The translations under genes were made by a program, and so were the position numbers. From contig OX579634.1 in NCBI GenBank assembly GCA_951230915.1, positions 40,065,570 through 40,129,569 on the forward strand: a stretch of 64,000 bases of DNA. The letters are read 5' to 3'. Below the pieces are notes generated by a model, which saw nothing but the letters and a program-made list of their open reading frames with translations, was not told the DNA's origin and ran no database searches. The DNA comes from Antitrichia curtipendula (Eukaryota > Streptophyta > Bryopsida > Hypnales > Leucodontaceae). Within the stretch, counting starts at the first letter, position 1. The number at the start of each line of letters is the position of its first letter. Positions 11,917 through 24,118 of the stretch are shown here, piece after piece.

Positions 11917-12640
11917 TCAGCCTTGGCGCCGCGCCCACAATCGCTCATCGATTCGCATTGCCATCACCATCCATCCGTGGAGCCTCCGCGGTTGTGTCTC
12001 TGCAGTAGCTATCAAGTCAAGGATCTCATCCTTTAGTCCACCACAAAACCTCGCCACCAAGCTAGACTCGTTCCAGTCCACTTGTGCGGCATGTTCATTG
12101 AAAGATGAGATATAGATCGAGACCAAACCCGTTTCTTTGATTTTTCTCAAATGATCCTCCGTGCCCCCCTGAAGGTCCATATCACCATATATTGCGATCA
12201 CTACATCCCAAAAACCTTCGTAATCTACCCTAATTCATATGGCCGATTCTCATCTAAAGCTTCAAGAATCGGCATTGCCCAATTTTATGCAGTCCCTGTC
12301 ATGTAAAAAAGAGCATATGCAATCTTATCCTCATTATAATGATAGGTTCGTGGTTTACTTCAAAATTCCAACCGGAGTTGTGCGAACCATTTGTAAACTC
12401 TCCGCCCTTATTTTCCAAAAACTTTTTTGGGGCCGCTACTATTTACTCTTTGCTCCTAAAGCCAACGTCATCATCACCACTTACTCTTTGCGGGATCTGA
12501 TTGTTCATCCTCATAGCTACCGAGGAAGTAGTGGTGGGTTGCAAGGAAATTGATTGTTTGGCAAGCTATTGAACTATCTAGGGAATTGCCTCTCGAAAGA
12601 CCGATTACACTTGTTGTTGAATGAACACCATCCATTCTGA
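11917..12640 (-). pseudogene. Gypsy gag remnant
   Basis: The open frame 11917-12201 matches plant gag proteins (FNEHAAQVDWNESSLVARF, GLKDEILDLIATAETQPR). Upstream sequence up to about 12640 continues gag with stops (YHYNEDKIAYALFYMTG, NWAMPILEALDENRPYEL). Gag forms the particle that packages retrotransposon RNA. Frameshifts and stops show decay. Confidence 0.85.
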
Positions 12641-13400
12641 CCCCATTCCTTTTAGAAATGGAGGCCCAACCTTGGTAGTAGCTCCTTCCTACTCCATGAC
12701 ACTACGGTTGAAGGCGATCAATCTCCCAGGTGTTGCTTTCAGTTGTTTAATCAGGACTCACCGCACTTGCCCTACTTTACACAAAATCCATTGTGTTCCA
12801 CCCCTAGTCCGTTGCCGTCATTGCAGCAAGACCTATTGACCACTTGTGGACCACAACAACTGGATCCCATCAACTCCTGTTGGCTCTGACATCATTTTTA
12901 ATCTAGAGAAATTTGGGCTACCATGCTGTAGTCCAAAAATTCTATAAATCGCTATTTTAATTATTCCATGCGGTAGAGGCGGGACTCCATCCTTGCTTCT
13001 GGTCCTCAAATGCTCCTCGGCGTGTTGACATAGGCGGAATCAACCTTGAGCGCTGGACTCCGTTCAACCCTGAGCGCCTATTATTTTTGGCCCATCAATC
13101 CTCAACTGCTCAGTGCCCATGTCATTCTGTCATCTGGGCTATTTCGATTTTGACTTCTCGTCGGGTGCCTGTGTCATTCAATATCCTTGTTGATGTATCT
13201 GACCTCTGGACTCACTACCTAAGCCACAATCGGCAAACTCTTTGGCGAACAAAATTGGATCAACAAAGAACATATTATCTACACTTAGAACCATGCTAAT
13301 TAACCTTCTTCCCAGCCTAAGCTTGCTTGGTCCCTCACTCAAGCCAATAGCATCTCCGATCCTCGACTTAGGAGTGTAGACAGTCTATGACGCTCTCCAG
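12641..13400 (-). other. Gypsy 5' leader region
   Basis: This lies between gag and the 5' LTR on the minus strand. Short ORFs only. The bases next to the LTR (minus CTGGAGAGCGTC) do not match the usual initiator-Met tRNA primer site, so the primer is unresolved. Confidence 0.5.
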
Positions 13401-13610
13401 TGTTAGGATCCATTCCTCAGACTTAATATTGTCGACACTCCGCTCATTTCCCAACATCACTGATCACATCCTAATCTCTAACACATATCATACAAAATAC
13501 ACAATAGAATGGAAGGTAATTATCCAATGTTGAGTTCCTTCAATTAACAAGAGAAAGCGTGAGGGACAAGCCTCCCCTCATTGGCTTTAATAGAAAGCAA
13601 AGAAATGAAC
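13401..13610 (-). repeat. Truncated 5' LTR of the gypsy element
   Basis: 210 bp matching 6567-6776. The match stops at ATGAAC (13605-13610). The outer 92 bp found in the other LTR are missing and are replaced by G-rich sequence that precedes the TTAA element at 13651. Confidence 0.85.
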
Positions 13611-13650
13611 ATACTTGGGTGGGTGGGGGGCCCAAGGAAAGGTGTGCAAT

Positions 13651-14596
13651 TTAACCCCTAAAAGATTAAAGTGCATTTTTTTGGCAACATGGCAATATTG
13701 GGCAACTCACTACAAATGGGATTTTTATTATTTTTTCTTTGAAATTTTATCAAAACATTTTTCCAAGGAGTAGCTTTAAGGCCCAACAATTTTCATAACT
13801 TTTGACTACATTGTCAAGAAGTTATTGAATGATATGTAATTTTCATTGCTCGGCGGTCAACAAAAAAAACTTCTTTAACAATCACTTTTTGGGAAGAAAA
13901 AAAATTGAAATTGATTTTCTGGATTTCTATATACATGAAAAACTTTGAATCATTCCATTTTTATTAATGAAATGAAAGTTATAAGGAATTTTAGTTGTGC
14001 GTAGCTTACAAGTACAACTAAAATCTCTATTCTAAAATAAACTTTGAAGTCCTTTATTTTACTCAATTTTTAATATTTTTGAAAAAAAATAAAAACATTA
14101 GGTTTAGATTATTTATTACAACATTGTAAACATTGGGATTAGCATTTTTCAATTCCATAAATAAATGGTTAACAATTTAGTATTTTGAATCATTATCTAC
14201 TTCTTTCTACTTACTATTTGTTTCCTATATGTTGTACAATTCCAAATGATTTGTAAATTTTCAAGCATATAGCCAACTTGCTTTGAAGAAGGAATCCAAA
14301 GAGTTACAACCATTTTGGAAATTTTTCCATAAAGATCTGACCTTGTGAAGTGCAGCTGCCCAGGTTTTTGCAGGAACAAAAAAAAGAATTGTGTCACTTC
14401 GAACACTAATATCTTGAAATGTACACAGTGGAAATTTCTGAAATTTTTTCCACATCTTCTCAAATCAGCATACTACAAGATCCTATGGTTACATTTGTCC
14501 AAAAATGTTTCTTTTTCTAAAATTTGGTACTTGTATTAGAAATGGCAATTTTAGAGCGTTTTGGGTGAAAACATAGTGCAAAACCTTTAGAGGTGA
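13651..14596 (+). mobile_element. TTAA-flanked MITE, subfamily A, copy 1
   Basis: It starts TTAA-CCCCTAAAAG at 13651 and ends near 14596 with CCTTTAGAGGTGAAG, a mutated form of the family's TTTAGGGG-TTAA end. The interior matches the copies at 17770, 23191 and 45871 over nearly their whole length, for example TACAAGATCCTATGGTTACA and GAAATGGCA near the right end. No coding capacity is conserved. The TTAA target and CCC termini are the hallmarks of piggyBac-type movement. Confidence 0.75.
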
Positions 14597-15700
14597 AGAT
14601 GTGTCTCTTGTGTTTTGGCCTTAGAGGCTATTTCTTGAGGTTAAGGCATAACTTTGTTTAATGCCTATTAAAAAGTACTTTTTGTTGTATGATATGTCTA
14701 TTACAAAATTGACATTCAATAATTTGGGATGGCACATGTTTATATTTTAATTAATACATTAAAAAAATCCATAGATTTTAGAAGGGATGAAGAGAAAAAT
14801 AAAGCAATTAACAATAAGAAAAAACTAATTTTCTTGGAGGATTTAGGAGAAACTAGAGAGGAATAAAAGCCTATGGATGAACTAGAGTACCAAGGTGGAA
14901 CAACTAAAGATGTATATTGAAGGTTGTAGAGTAAAAACACTTGAAGCTTAGGAGGAATCTAATCCAAAGACGAGAAGTGTGAAAAAAATTCATACTTGAG
15001 AGGCCAATTGACCATGGAGTAAGAATAGGTGAGGAATGCGATTTTTGTTGAAAGTCTAAGTATTTGAAATAGAAGTATAGGTTCCAATTTGCAACTCAAA
15101 ACTTTAGGCATAGTTAGAAGACTAATTTTACCCCTTTATAGAGGTTTGACTATATATTAAACAAAAATTGTTGATTATAATACGCATAGTTGAGCAACCA
15201 AATGAAGTTTTAAGGTCTTAAATAAATACTTATTTAGCACTTATGATGCTTATGTCATTACAATCATTTGATTTTTAGAATAATTAGAAAAAAATTAGTA
15301 GAAATAGAGGTCAAAGATTGCAATTCTAAAATATTTCTAAAAATAAATATATATAAAATAATTTGAAAAAATTAAGAGTAGGAAGTTGAAAGAAATAGGT
15401 TGAAAATCTAGTAGATCATAAATATAATTTATACACCTTGTTGTAAAAATTGTTATTTAAGTTGTATACAAAAATTTGAAAACACAACAAAAATGGATCA
15501 CGACCAACCTCATGATACAATTACAATATGTGTATTGAAAATGGGAACATGGTAGAAATGGATTTCAAGGCATATCTTTAAATTTGTCCCTTTGCTGTTT
15601 CTTTTCTTGTAGAAATCATAGTTACTTTAAAAAATAGAGATTAAAGTCAGACTTTTAAGGATTTAATAACATCCAACTGTAAATTCAAGATCATTTAGGT
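14597..15700. other. AT-rich intergenic, nothing recognised
   Basis: Only short ORFs and A-rich or T-rich runs. No matching ends, splice structure or known domain was seen. Confidence 0.5.
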
Positions 15701-16093
15701 AATTTTTTGAGGTAATACCATAGTCTTATGCCGCACCAACCAAAATATGACTCACTACAATCATGCTCCATGTCAGCCAAAAATATGACTATTTGGAATC
15801 ATATGCCACATAGGATTTGTTTTCTTTGCCTGGGCAACTCAAAAAAAAGTCAAGGCCCTGAGGACAGTCAACGTATACACCATGTTGGTAAAACATAGCA
15901 AATTGTGGATAATTATATCCCCCATTTATATGGCTGCCAATATGACCCATGACCGAAGAAACTCGTTGGTAATGATTGAACCCAATCATGTTTTGAATCA
16001 TCTACAGTAATTTCTGTGTGAGTCATATTTTTTTATATTACGACTCATTGCAGTCATATTTTGCAATCATAAAACATCGGTTTTGTTGTAGTG
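15701..16093. mobile_element. CACTA-type element fragment (right end)
   Basis: The right edge at 16093 reverse-complements to CACTACAACAAAACCGATG, a plant CACTA terminus. The interior has scattered ATATGACT and AGTCATA words in both orientations (about 15745-16065), typical of CACTA subterminal repeats. No matching left terminus was found, so the left limit is approximate and this may be a truncated copy. Confidence 0.5.
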
Positions 16094-16129
16094 TGTGGAG
16101 GTTGCAACTTAGCAAAAAGTGAGTAGTAG

Positions 16130-16510
16130 AGAAATGTTCATCAATATTGAATTGTATTGGACACCAATATTGAATAATGAAAATATATAGTTGAATATTT
16201 GACAGCTAATATACATTATGGGCAAAGTTTCAAAACATTTGGAATGATTGTCCATTATATATGCTAAGTCAAAGCTAGCTATAGCAATTTCTAGATTATC
16301 TTGGGAAGAGTTAGAAAGTCAACAATGGAGAAATGTCCACCAAACTTGGACAATATCTTTGATTCTAGGTGAAAATTGATATGTAAGTACTTAACAAGCT
16401 TATCTACATTGTGAAAAAGTTTAAAGGCATTTGGAGTGATTTTACATCATTTATACTGGGTCAAAGCTAGCTATGGCAATTTCTAAGTTATTGTGGGAAT
16501 TATAAGACAA
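16130..16510. repeat. Two degenerate direct repeats of about 180 bp
   Basis: The words GTCAAAGCTAGCTAT and GCAATTTCTA occur near 16267-16295 and again near 16450-16485, with similar flanks (AAAGTTT, CATTTGGA, TGATT). The units are adjacent and in the same orientation. Confidence 0.6.
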
Positions 16511-16829
16511 GAATTTGGGAAAAAAAATTGGGGAATTGGTTTACCTTGGATTATATTGGAGAGTTAAGGATATACAAAGTTTATATGCAAAGCATTTCCA
16601 AAGTGAAAATCTTGTGCTACTCCGGACCTATTTACACAAATTTGTGACAATATAAGAAAATTTAAGTCTTCACTCAAAATATGAGACAATCGTATAGATA
16701 CATAGCTTTTTATAGTATAACTTATTCTTGAGCAATGGAATCAAAGTGTCATATGGCTCTATGATGTAAAAGATAATTTAAGCTTGTCCATTTTTCAACA
16801 TAAATAATATACAATCTTATTTGTTGATA

Positions 16830-16924
16830 GTCTTTTTATATTTTTCAATTGTTGTTTTAATCTCAAAATGCTTAACCATTTTTATATTTTTCACTTGTTG
16901 TTTTAATCTCAAATGCTTAACCAT
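16830..16924. repeat. Tandem duplication, unit about 48 bp
   Basis: TTTTTCAATTGTTGTTTTAA followed by TCTCAAAATGCTTAACCA is repeated once, immediately, with two differences. Confidence 0.75.
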
Positions 16925-17039
16925 ACATTAGGTGGATGATGGGTGTTTTTGAAATGGGTCAACATGCTTTGTTTCATGGCATCTCGACGTACGGTGTGAA
17001 AATTATTGACTTTCACAATTTTTATAAATTAAAAAAATT

Positions 17040-17390
17040 AAATTTACTTTTATTTTTATTTTGTCTATGGCAATGGCATAGGGCACACTAGCCCATCCAT
17101 GGATGTATTTTGTCTATAGCAACAACAAACTAGTCCAACCATTAGGTTGGGTTCTTTGATGGTTTGGTTGTTATGGTGAGATCTCTTGGGTCATGCATCC
17201 CCTATCACGTGCTTGATATCGTCGGAAAGCTCTTGGTGAAGAGGGATGCAAGGGCTATGCTTTGTGGCGTTTAGACCTATGAAGTGAAAGATATTGAATT
17301 AAAAAAAATTATGAATTAAAAAATTAAAAAATTACTTTTACTTTTATTTTGGCTGTGGCAATGACATGGGGGCACACTGGTGCCAATGAA
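17040..17390. repeat. Dispersed direct repeat, two copies about 290 bp apart
   Basis: TTACTTTTATTTTTATTTTG plus a GGCAATGGCATAGGGCACAC segment at about 17045-17095 recurs at 17333-17385 with a few substitutions. There is nothing else of note between them. Confidence 0.5.
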
Positions 17391-17769
17391 AAAGATGCTG
17401 GCATGTTCATGATAACGAGCAAGAATTCAAGGAATCAATAAGGAAAGTGTATTCAAATCTGCAAGTGAGGTGGCAATGAATCAAATTTCATTTGGGTCAA
17501 AAAATAATATAATAATAATAATAAAATATGCAAGTAAAGCAAAGTAACCAGCAGATATCTCAGTTGAGCTTCCTTCCTTTCAAAGCCTTAGTTTGTGTCT
17601 CTCGGCATCTGCTTGAGAAAATACCTTGTGGTATATTTGGGATGCCTAAATGAGTATTATAAATTAATGTTGTTATTATTATTATTACATTTTCAGATAT
17701 ATGGGTTTCGTTTAGAGGGAAGTTCTTAACCTCAACTACTTCTCTCCAACCCTTATTTTAAAGGTGGAC

Positions 17770-19541
17770 TTAACCCCTACAGGTTTTTGACTATGTTTTC
17801 ACCAAAAACGCTTTAGAACTGCCATTTCTAATATAAGTACCAAATTTTAGGAAAAAAAAGATTTTTGGACAGATGTAGTTGTAGGATCTTGTAGTAAAGT
17901 AGAACTACCCATTACCACCCTGATTTGCAATCTAACTAAGGTAAACCAACCCATTGTGGTCAGAATTTTGAGTCTACCCTCATGCCATTGCTGAAAATTT
18001 TCAAATTTTTTCTCACTCAAAGATAAGTGTGAGAATAGTGAGAGCAATTGAAATTTAATTTTTCAAACAAAGTGTGAATTAGTTATGTATTTATGAAGTG
18101 ATCTTCCCAACATGGTCAACAGGCTACCCTTTAACCAACAAAAAGTGTATCCAATATGCTTATCTTAATCATCTAAAGTGGTCACAATAATTTCTAATGT
18201 GGAATGCCATGAAAAGTCACTTCCTAGGATGATTTACACTGGAAAAGTTAGATGTTCCTAATAAGGTCACTAATCACTCCATTGGTGTCAGGTTAGATAC
18301 TGAATGTGGTCTGAAAAACCATCATGGGGTCATAAGATGTTCACTATGGGTCATTTGACCATAATGGGCTGGTTTACTTTATATTGGGGTCAACTCTAGG
18401 AAAGACACATATTTTTTAGAGGTGTGCTTTTGTTTCAGGAGTCAAATCCAAGTGGAATTATAATTTTTTGATAAAAATTGTAATTTCTGTGAATTTATGA
18501 AGTGAAATTGCACAACCGCTACTAGACTGGATTCATAAACGTCCTCTTACAACTCAATACCGCTTTCCAATGTATCTAATAGCACTTGAAGATCCACCAA
18601 TCATTAATTGACACGTTCTCTTTTAATAGCATTAATAAACTATTGTTGTCAGAATTTGAAGTGGACTTGCATGTTTTTCTGACGGAATTGGGACAAAGCT
18701 GTAGACCATGGATTTGAATCACTGACGGAATTAGGTAGTTCTACCTTACATTGGTTTGAGAAGATGTGGAAAAAATTTCAGAAATTTCCACCATGTATAT
18801 TGCAAGATATTAGTGTTTGAAGTGAAAAAAAAAAAAAAAGTTTGCCCCTTCAAAAAAAATGGACAGTTGCACTTCACAAAGATAAATCATTATGAAAAAA
18901 ATTCCAAAATAGTTGTAACACATTGGATTCATTCTTCAAGGCAATTTGGTTAAATGCTTGAAAATTTTCAGCTCATTTGGAATGGTACAACATATAGAAA
19001 AAAAATAGTAAGTAGAAAGAAGTAGATAATGATTCAAAATACTAAATTGTTAACCATTTATTTATGGAATTGAAAAATGACAATCCCAATGGTTGTAATG
19101 TTGTAATAAATAATTTACACCTAATTTTTATTTTTTTCAAAAATATTAAAATTTGAGTTAAAATAAAGGACTTCAAAGTTTGTCTTAGAGTAGAGATTTC
19201 ATAACTACCGCAAACTATCCCAAACTAAAACTCCTCATAACTTTCATCTCATTAATCAAAATGGGATGATTAAAAGATTTTTATGTATATAAAAATCTAG
19301 AAAACCAATTTCAATTTTTAATTCATGCCTAGGCTACTTGCCGAGCAATGAAAACTACATATCATACAATAACCTTTTGACCATATAGTCAAAAGTTATG
19401 AAAATTGTTGTGCCTTAATGCTACTCCTTGCTCACATGTTGTGTGAAATTTCAAAGAAATATAAATAAATCTCCATTTGTAGTGAGCTACCCAAAATCAC
19501 TATATTGCCAAAAAAATGCAGTTTGGTCCTTTAGGAGTTAA
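17770..19541 (-). mobile_element. TTAA-flanked MITE, subfamily A, copy 2 (inverted, interrupted)
   Basis: Bounded by TTAA at 17770-17773 and 19538-19541, with CCCCTACAGG at the left and CCTTTAGGAG at the right. The sequence is the reverse complement of copy 1. An 850-bp insertion (17897-18746) splits it near GGATCTTGTAGTA; without this it is about 0.92 kb, like the other A copies. Confidence 0.8.
17897..18746. mobile_element. 850-bp insertion with inverted ends and a TA target site
   Basis: The left end is AAGTAGAACTACCCATTA and the right end, reverse-complemented, is AGGTAGAACTACCTAATT. TA stands on both sides (17895-17896 and 18747-18748). The interior has no ORF of note but repeats words such as GGTCA, TGGTCAC and GGGTCATTTGACCA. 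The TA site suggests a Tc1/mariner-related MITE, but the ends are not a family I recognise. Confidence 0.6.
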
Positions 19542-21518
19542 AGTAAGGGTTAGATGTGAGCCTTATAGACAACTTTGTGCTAATTGAAGTTATGAGATAT
19601 AATAGGCCTTACCAATTGTCTTATTGATCATTGGTAAGTAGAAAAGCAAGAGTCTATGTTTCACCAATATCAAAGAACACCCCCATTGGTCAAGACGAGT
19701 CAATCTTGAGGAAACCAATACATATAGAATTTTTATTGTATCCTTCCCCACTAATCCACCGGGTTGACATAAAAGTGCAATTGCTATTTGAACATGTAGT
19801 CTCCCTATAAAGTTTGTCCACCCACTAGTATATGTTAAAGAGGCCCAAACTGTCCAACTACTTGATCTAAAGACATTAATTCTATAAGGATGCAAAGGTT
19901 GAAAAGTGGCCGATGGATGATAGAAAATTCTCCTGTTTAAAATAGAAGTGCAAATGTCCATCCTTAGAATTTTTTGTGAAAAAAGGAGGTTTTGCATAGT
20001 AGTTTGACCTCCAATGAGTGCTTTCGGATTTAAAAAAAATGATTGACATGGTATCAAAATGGATGATTTCAACAATGACTAGCTGGTTGTTTTAGAATTA
20101 AGATTACTTTTGAAAATTTATACATTAGTAAAGAATTGAAACTCTTTCAATGTATCTATATCATAGATTTATATAGAGCATTATTTCTTCATTCCATTGG
20201 TATACTACATTTTTTTCTTGAAGGTTCTTCAATGAATAATAGTTGGATAAAAGACATTTTTTAACAACAAGCAACATGAACCTAGTGGGTTATTGAGGAC
20301 TTAGGTGCAAAAGTATGGATTTTTTCACTTTACACTTCTATGAGTTTTGAAATACAATTTTTTAGTTAGAGGTGAGGAAGAATTTTCAATCCATTTAGAT
20401 GTATAGATTGCAAGATTATAGCAAATACAAACCAAAAGAAACAAACAATTATTGGATTTTCTAGACAAAGTTTACTAATTTTGGATCTTATTTGAATGAG
20501 CATTTGCACTATACATATTGAATTTTTTTAACACTAAACACTACATTACAATAATTACATACATCCCAATTGAAAAATTCAAAAGTAAATGAGGTGTGTA
20601 ATATGTTCAAAATAACCTAGCAATAGGAAAAAGACCTTAAATAGGTAACACACTCGCAACTGTATGATGATTTTTTGTTAGCTTGAATTTAAAAATAAAT
20701 AAAATTAAACCATTCAAAATTGCACTTATATTAGTAATCTGAAAATACTTTTAAAATGCTTATAAAAAATATAGAATTTTTCTTTTGAATTTTTTGACAA
20801 AGTGGATTGCAAGGTTATAGCATTTGAAGTTAGAAGGAAATTTTTTTGGATGTCCTAGTCATTAGGGTCATTGAACTTCAATTCTTTTTGAAATGAGGTT
20901 TGCACCAAATATGTATATATAAATTTTAATTTTTTTTAATTAGTTTTATATATACCGTTGCATGCAATATTGTGCTATTTACATACTTGCCAAATTTTGA
21001 AAAGTAGAGGAAGGGTTTACCTCATTCCACGAAATTATACTTTTAATTTAAACATTTGAACAAGAAAAATTAACTACTTATCTAAGAAGGATGTAAATTT
21101 ATACACCTTGTTTCAAAATTTGAATTAGGTGCACTCAAATTTAAAATGCACCTTCTAAAACACTTTTTGGCTCCTTTGGTTTTAAGGCCCCCCCCCCCCA
21201 ATGTGCCACTAACATACATACATCTCCCAAATCAATATGTAACAACCCTTTTTTTAATCTTTTTGAAAAAATGCCATGATGGCAATCACTTAAAATTTGG
21301 TGAAGCATCGTATTTCAACATTCATCCATCTTTTGGATCAAAAAATACTTTTCAATCATATTTATATACTTTTTCATCCAAATTTGGTGACTTCATCCAC
21401 ATTTAAAAATAGAAATGGGAAATTTTTGGCAGAAAAAAATTACTTTTATCTGGCAAAAAGTAGAATTTTATTTAAAAATGATGCTATCTAGCCCTATGGT
21501 GCCAAAAAAAAAGGGCTG
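19542..21518. other. AT-rich intergenic, nothing firmly recognised
   Basis: The longest ORF is a minus-strand 161-codon frame (19590-20075) without recognisable domains. Parts near 20540-21010 resemble 39560-39740 (TTACATACATGCC-type words and GAAGTTAGAAG), which suggests an old shared repeat. A C10 tract lies at about 21188-21199. Confidence 0.45.
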
Positions 21519-21745
21519 ATGTGTACTTGTGTAGAAGAAACAATTTCAGAACCTCTACCAAAACAAAACTTTGACCTTTTATAACTTTTGCATACAATAT
21601 CCAAACGTCCCGTTCTTTGGTCCGTTGGAACCTCCTTTCCCCTGCCAACAAGAAAATCAATGTAAAGTTGACCAGTACTAATAATAGTAACTAGCCACAG
21701 TAGCAAAAAAAGTGGCGGTGTGGGGGTGCCCACTGCACACTTTAC
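21519..21745 (+). repeat. Repeat C, copy 1
   Basis: The block has the order ATAACTTTTGCATAC, then CCAACAAGAAAATC, then AGTAACTAG, then AGCAAAAAAAGTGG. It is shared with 22931-23190, 38471-38750 and 38751-39023. Like those copies it runs into GTG-rich sequence followed by TTAA. Confidence 0.65.
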
Positions 21746-21957
21746 AAAGTGTTAACAGGATGCCTTGTCTGCATAAGAAGAAGCCGGTCACCAACTCAGC
21801 CCCTTTCGATATCTTTAAGAATACCCAATTTGATCAGCTGGTCACTCATCCAATCACACAAACTTTGTCTTTCCCATTTGTCACCAGTAAGCAACAGATA
21901 CTTTTACAGATCAACAGAAAGAAAAAAAGAAAAAAATTTAAAAAATAGTAGAGGGAC

Positions 21958-22188
21958 TTAACCCTTAAAAGGCCCTTGGGGTCCCTCTATACAATCTATA
22001 TTTAGCCTTATAACTCTTCAATTGTGGTTTACTATATGAATTCTGGTACATTGTTATTTACATACTACCAAGATCGTTACTTTACTTTGTACTGAACAAT
22101 AGTTGGTCAATGTTTTTATGGTCAGATACCATTGTATTCATAATATATTATATGGTTGCAAAGGGCTTTCAAGCCCTTCTAGTGTTAA
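21958..22188. mobile_element. Short TTAA-flanked element (about 223 bp)
   Basis: TTAA at 21958-21961 and 22185-22188 encloses an element beginning CCCTTAAAAGGCCC and ending GGGCTTTCAAGCCCTTCTAG. A diverged inverted copy is at 32022-32251, matching across the interior (for example TAGCCTTATAACTCTTCAAT). The ends fit piggyBac-type insertion, though the terminal repeats are weak. Confidence 0.55.
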
Positions 22189-22930
22189 CCCTTAAAGGTA
22201 CGGCGGAAATCATATATTTGATCCTGTATTTTTATTTGTGGAATACAACCTATGTACTAAATTATGGCAAGATATACACCATTGGATTGAAAATTGAGCA
22301 ACTGACATTTTTAATTTAGAAGTCATTTTTGTATCATAACCTTATTGTATTCAAATATTACACTGTACATGTAGAGTATGGGGCTAGTTGGCAACTTCTG
22401 AGGCATTTAGCAGTGCAATAATGATTTGGCTAATTTGGAAGTGCCATGTGTCATTGGATCCGGCTCAGCATGAATGCAAACTTTTGTAACTATTGTATAC
22501 ATCAATTCATACACTTCGTATATATATATATAAAACACCATGTTGCAATTCAAATTGGGCTTTTCAAACCTTTGAAGTAGCTATGATAGGGCTCCTACAA
22601 GAGCTTTTGTCCCTACTCCTATAAGAACCTCTATCTCTTTAGAATCAACTCACATTTTGAGTTAGGTTTTACTCAAATTTCCTCACATTCACCATAAATT
22701 TAAGGTAAGCACATCCATTATGGACCCTCTTTCAATTACTTTCTATATCTTCACCAGTCCAACACTTTTGTCTAAAATCTTTAACAAGGGTAGAAAAGAG
22801 AGGTAATTGTGTGAACATTGAAAATGAATAATGCTTATCGTAACCATTATCACCGTAAATATAACCATGTAGCTTTTATCATTGCAAAGCCTCTTCATTG
22901 TGGTCCACACCCCAAATCAAACTATGACTA
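22189..22930. other. AT-rich intergenic, nothing recognised
   Basis: No gene, matching termini or domain seen. A short (TA)n run is at about 22520-22533. Confidence 0.5.
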
Positions 22931-23190
22931 AAACTGCCACCATCACTCTATATGAATCTCCAAAATTAATATGTACGTGTGGAAAAAATGATTTAGAAAC
23001 CTCTAAACAAACTTTGACCCTTCATAACTTTTGCATATGGTATCTAAATGTCGCATTCTTTGGTGCATGGGAATCTCTTTCACTTGCCAACAAGAAAAAC
23101 ACAAAAATAAAACAGTCCGAGAATAGTAACTAGGCACAATAGCAAAAAAGTGGCGCTTCATATATGTATTCCACAACTCTGCACAAAACT
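22931..23190 (+). repeat. Repeat C, copy 2
   Basis: Same block order as the copy at 21519, including CATAACTTTTGCATA, GCCAACAAGAAA, AGTAACTAGGCA and AGCAAAAAAGTGG. It abuts the TTAA element that starts at 23191. Confidence 0.7.
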
Positions 23191-24118
23191 TTAACCCCTA
23201 AAAGACCAACATGTATTTTGGGTCGTATAAATTTTTTGGGCAGGTACTTGTGACTAGAGATTTGCATATTTTTGGTTGAAATTTTAGTAGCAAGTAGGGA
23301 TGAGGCATATCTTTCAAATGCACTAAATTTCATGACATTTGGAAATACAAGTAAAAAGTTATGGCCTAATATGTTATTTGCTTTTTGGGCGGGCAGTCTG
23401 GGCAGATAAAAAAAATCACTTTTTCCAAAAACAAAAACTTGAAATTGGTTTCCAAGAGTTATATCTACGTGGAAAGCTTTGAATCATTCCATTTTGACCA
23501 ATGAGTTTAAAGTTATGAGAAGTTTTAGTTTGCGGGCAGTTATGGATTCCCTACTCTAAAATAAACTTTGAAGTCCTTTATCTTATTCAATTTTCAATAT
23601 TTTTTGAAAAAAATAAAAATAATAGGATGTAGCTTGTTTATTACAACATTTCAACCATTGAAATTGTCATTTTTCAATTCTGTAATTAAATTCTTGACAA
23701 TTTTGTATTTGAAATCATTCTCTATTTTTCTCTACTTACTATTTTTTCCTATATGTTCTACAATTCAAAATGATGTGAAATTTTTTAAGCATGTAGCTAA
23801 CTTGTCTAGGATAAAGAATTCAAAGAAGCACCACCATTTTGTACACTTTTTCATAGAAAAGTGAGCTTGTGAAGTGCAGCTGCCCTGTTTTGGGCAGGGC
23901 CCAAAAAATGATTTTAGTGAGTCTGAATGCTTATATCTTGCAATCCACGCGGTGAAAATTTCTGAAATTTTTACCACATGTTATAAGTCAGCACAATACA
24001 AGATCCTATGGTTACATGTGTAAAAAAAATGCTTTCAAAAAAGATTGTACTTACACTAGAAATGGCAGTTTTGGAGCGTTTTTGATGAAAACCTAGTCAA
24101 AGAACTTAAGGGGTTAAT
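23191..24118 (+). mobile_element. TTAA-flanked MITE, subfamily A, copy 3
   Basis: TTAA at 23191-23194 followed by CCCCTAAAAGACC; right end CTTAAGGGG then TTAA (24115-24118). The length of 0.92 kb and the interior match the other A copies, including TACAAGATCCTATGGTTACA near 24000 and GAAATGGCAGTTTTGGAGCG near 24060. No ORF is conserved among copies. Confidence 0.85.

Larger units (their letters stand above)
6567..13610 (-). mobile_element. Decayed Ty3/gypsy chromovirus (LTR retrotransposon)
   Basis: Minus-strand element bounded by related LTRs at 6567-6868 and 13401-13610. Reading from 13.4 kb downwards the order is gag, aspartic protease, reverse transcriptase, RNase H, integrase, chromodomain, which is the Ty3/gypsy chromovirus order. 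All coding parts carry frameshifts or stops, so it cannot be autonomous. A CACTA-type element (8622-9692) sits inside its RNase H region. The 5' LTR (right side) lacks its outer 92 bp, so no target-site duplication can be checked. Removing the CACTA insertion leaves about 6 kb, ordinary for this class. Confidence 0.9.

Noticed and set aside
14197..14540. ORFs of 64-88 aa repeated in the subfamily A copies (also at 18756 and 46441)
   Set aside because: Similar peptides recur only because the DNA repeats recur. The frames are not conserved between copies, and no domain is visible.
20030..20060. TGGTATCAAAATGG as a retrotransposon tRNA-Met primer site
   Set aside because: No LTR borders it and the match to the usual primer site is short.
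19590..20075. 161-codon minus-strand ORF
   Set aside because: It does not begin with ATG, is AT-rich and shows no recognisable domain; a retrotransposon match was considered but no motif could be confirmed.
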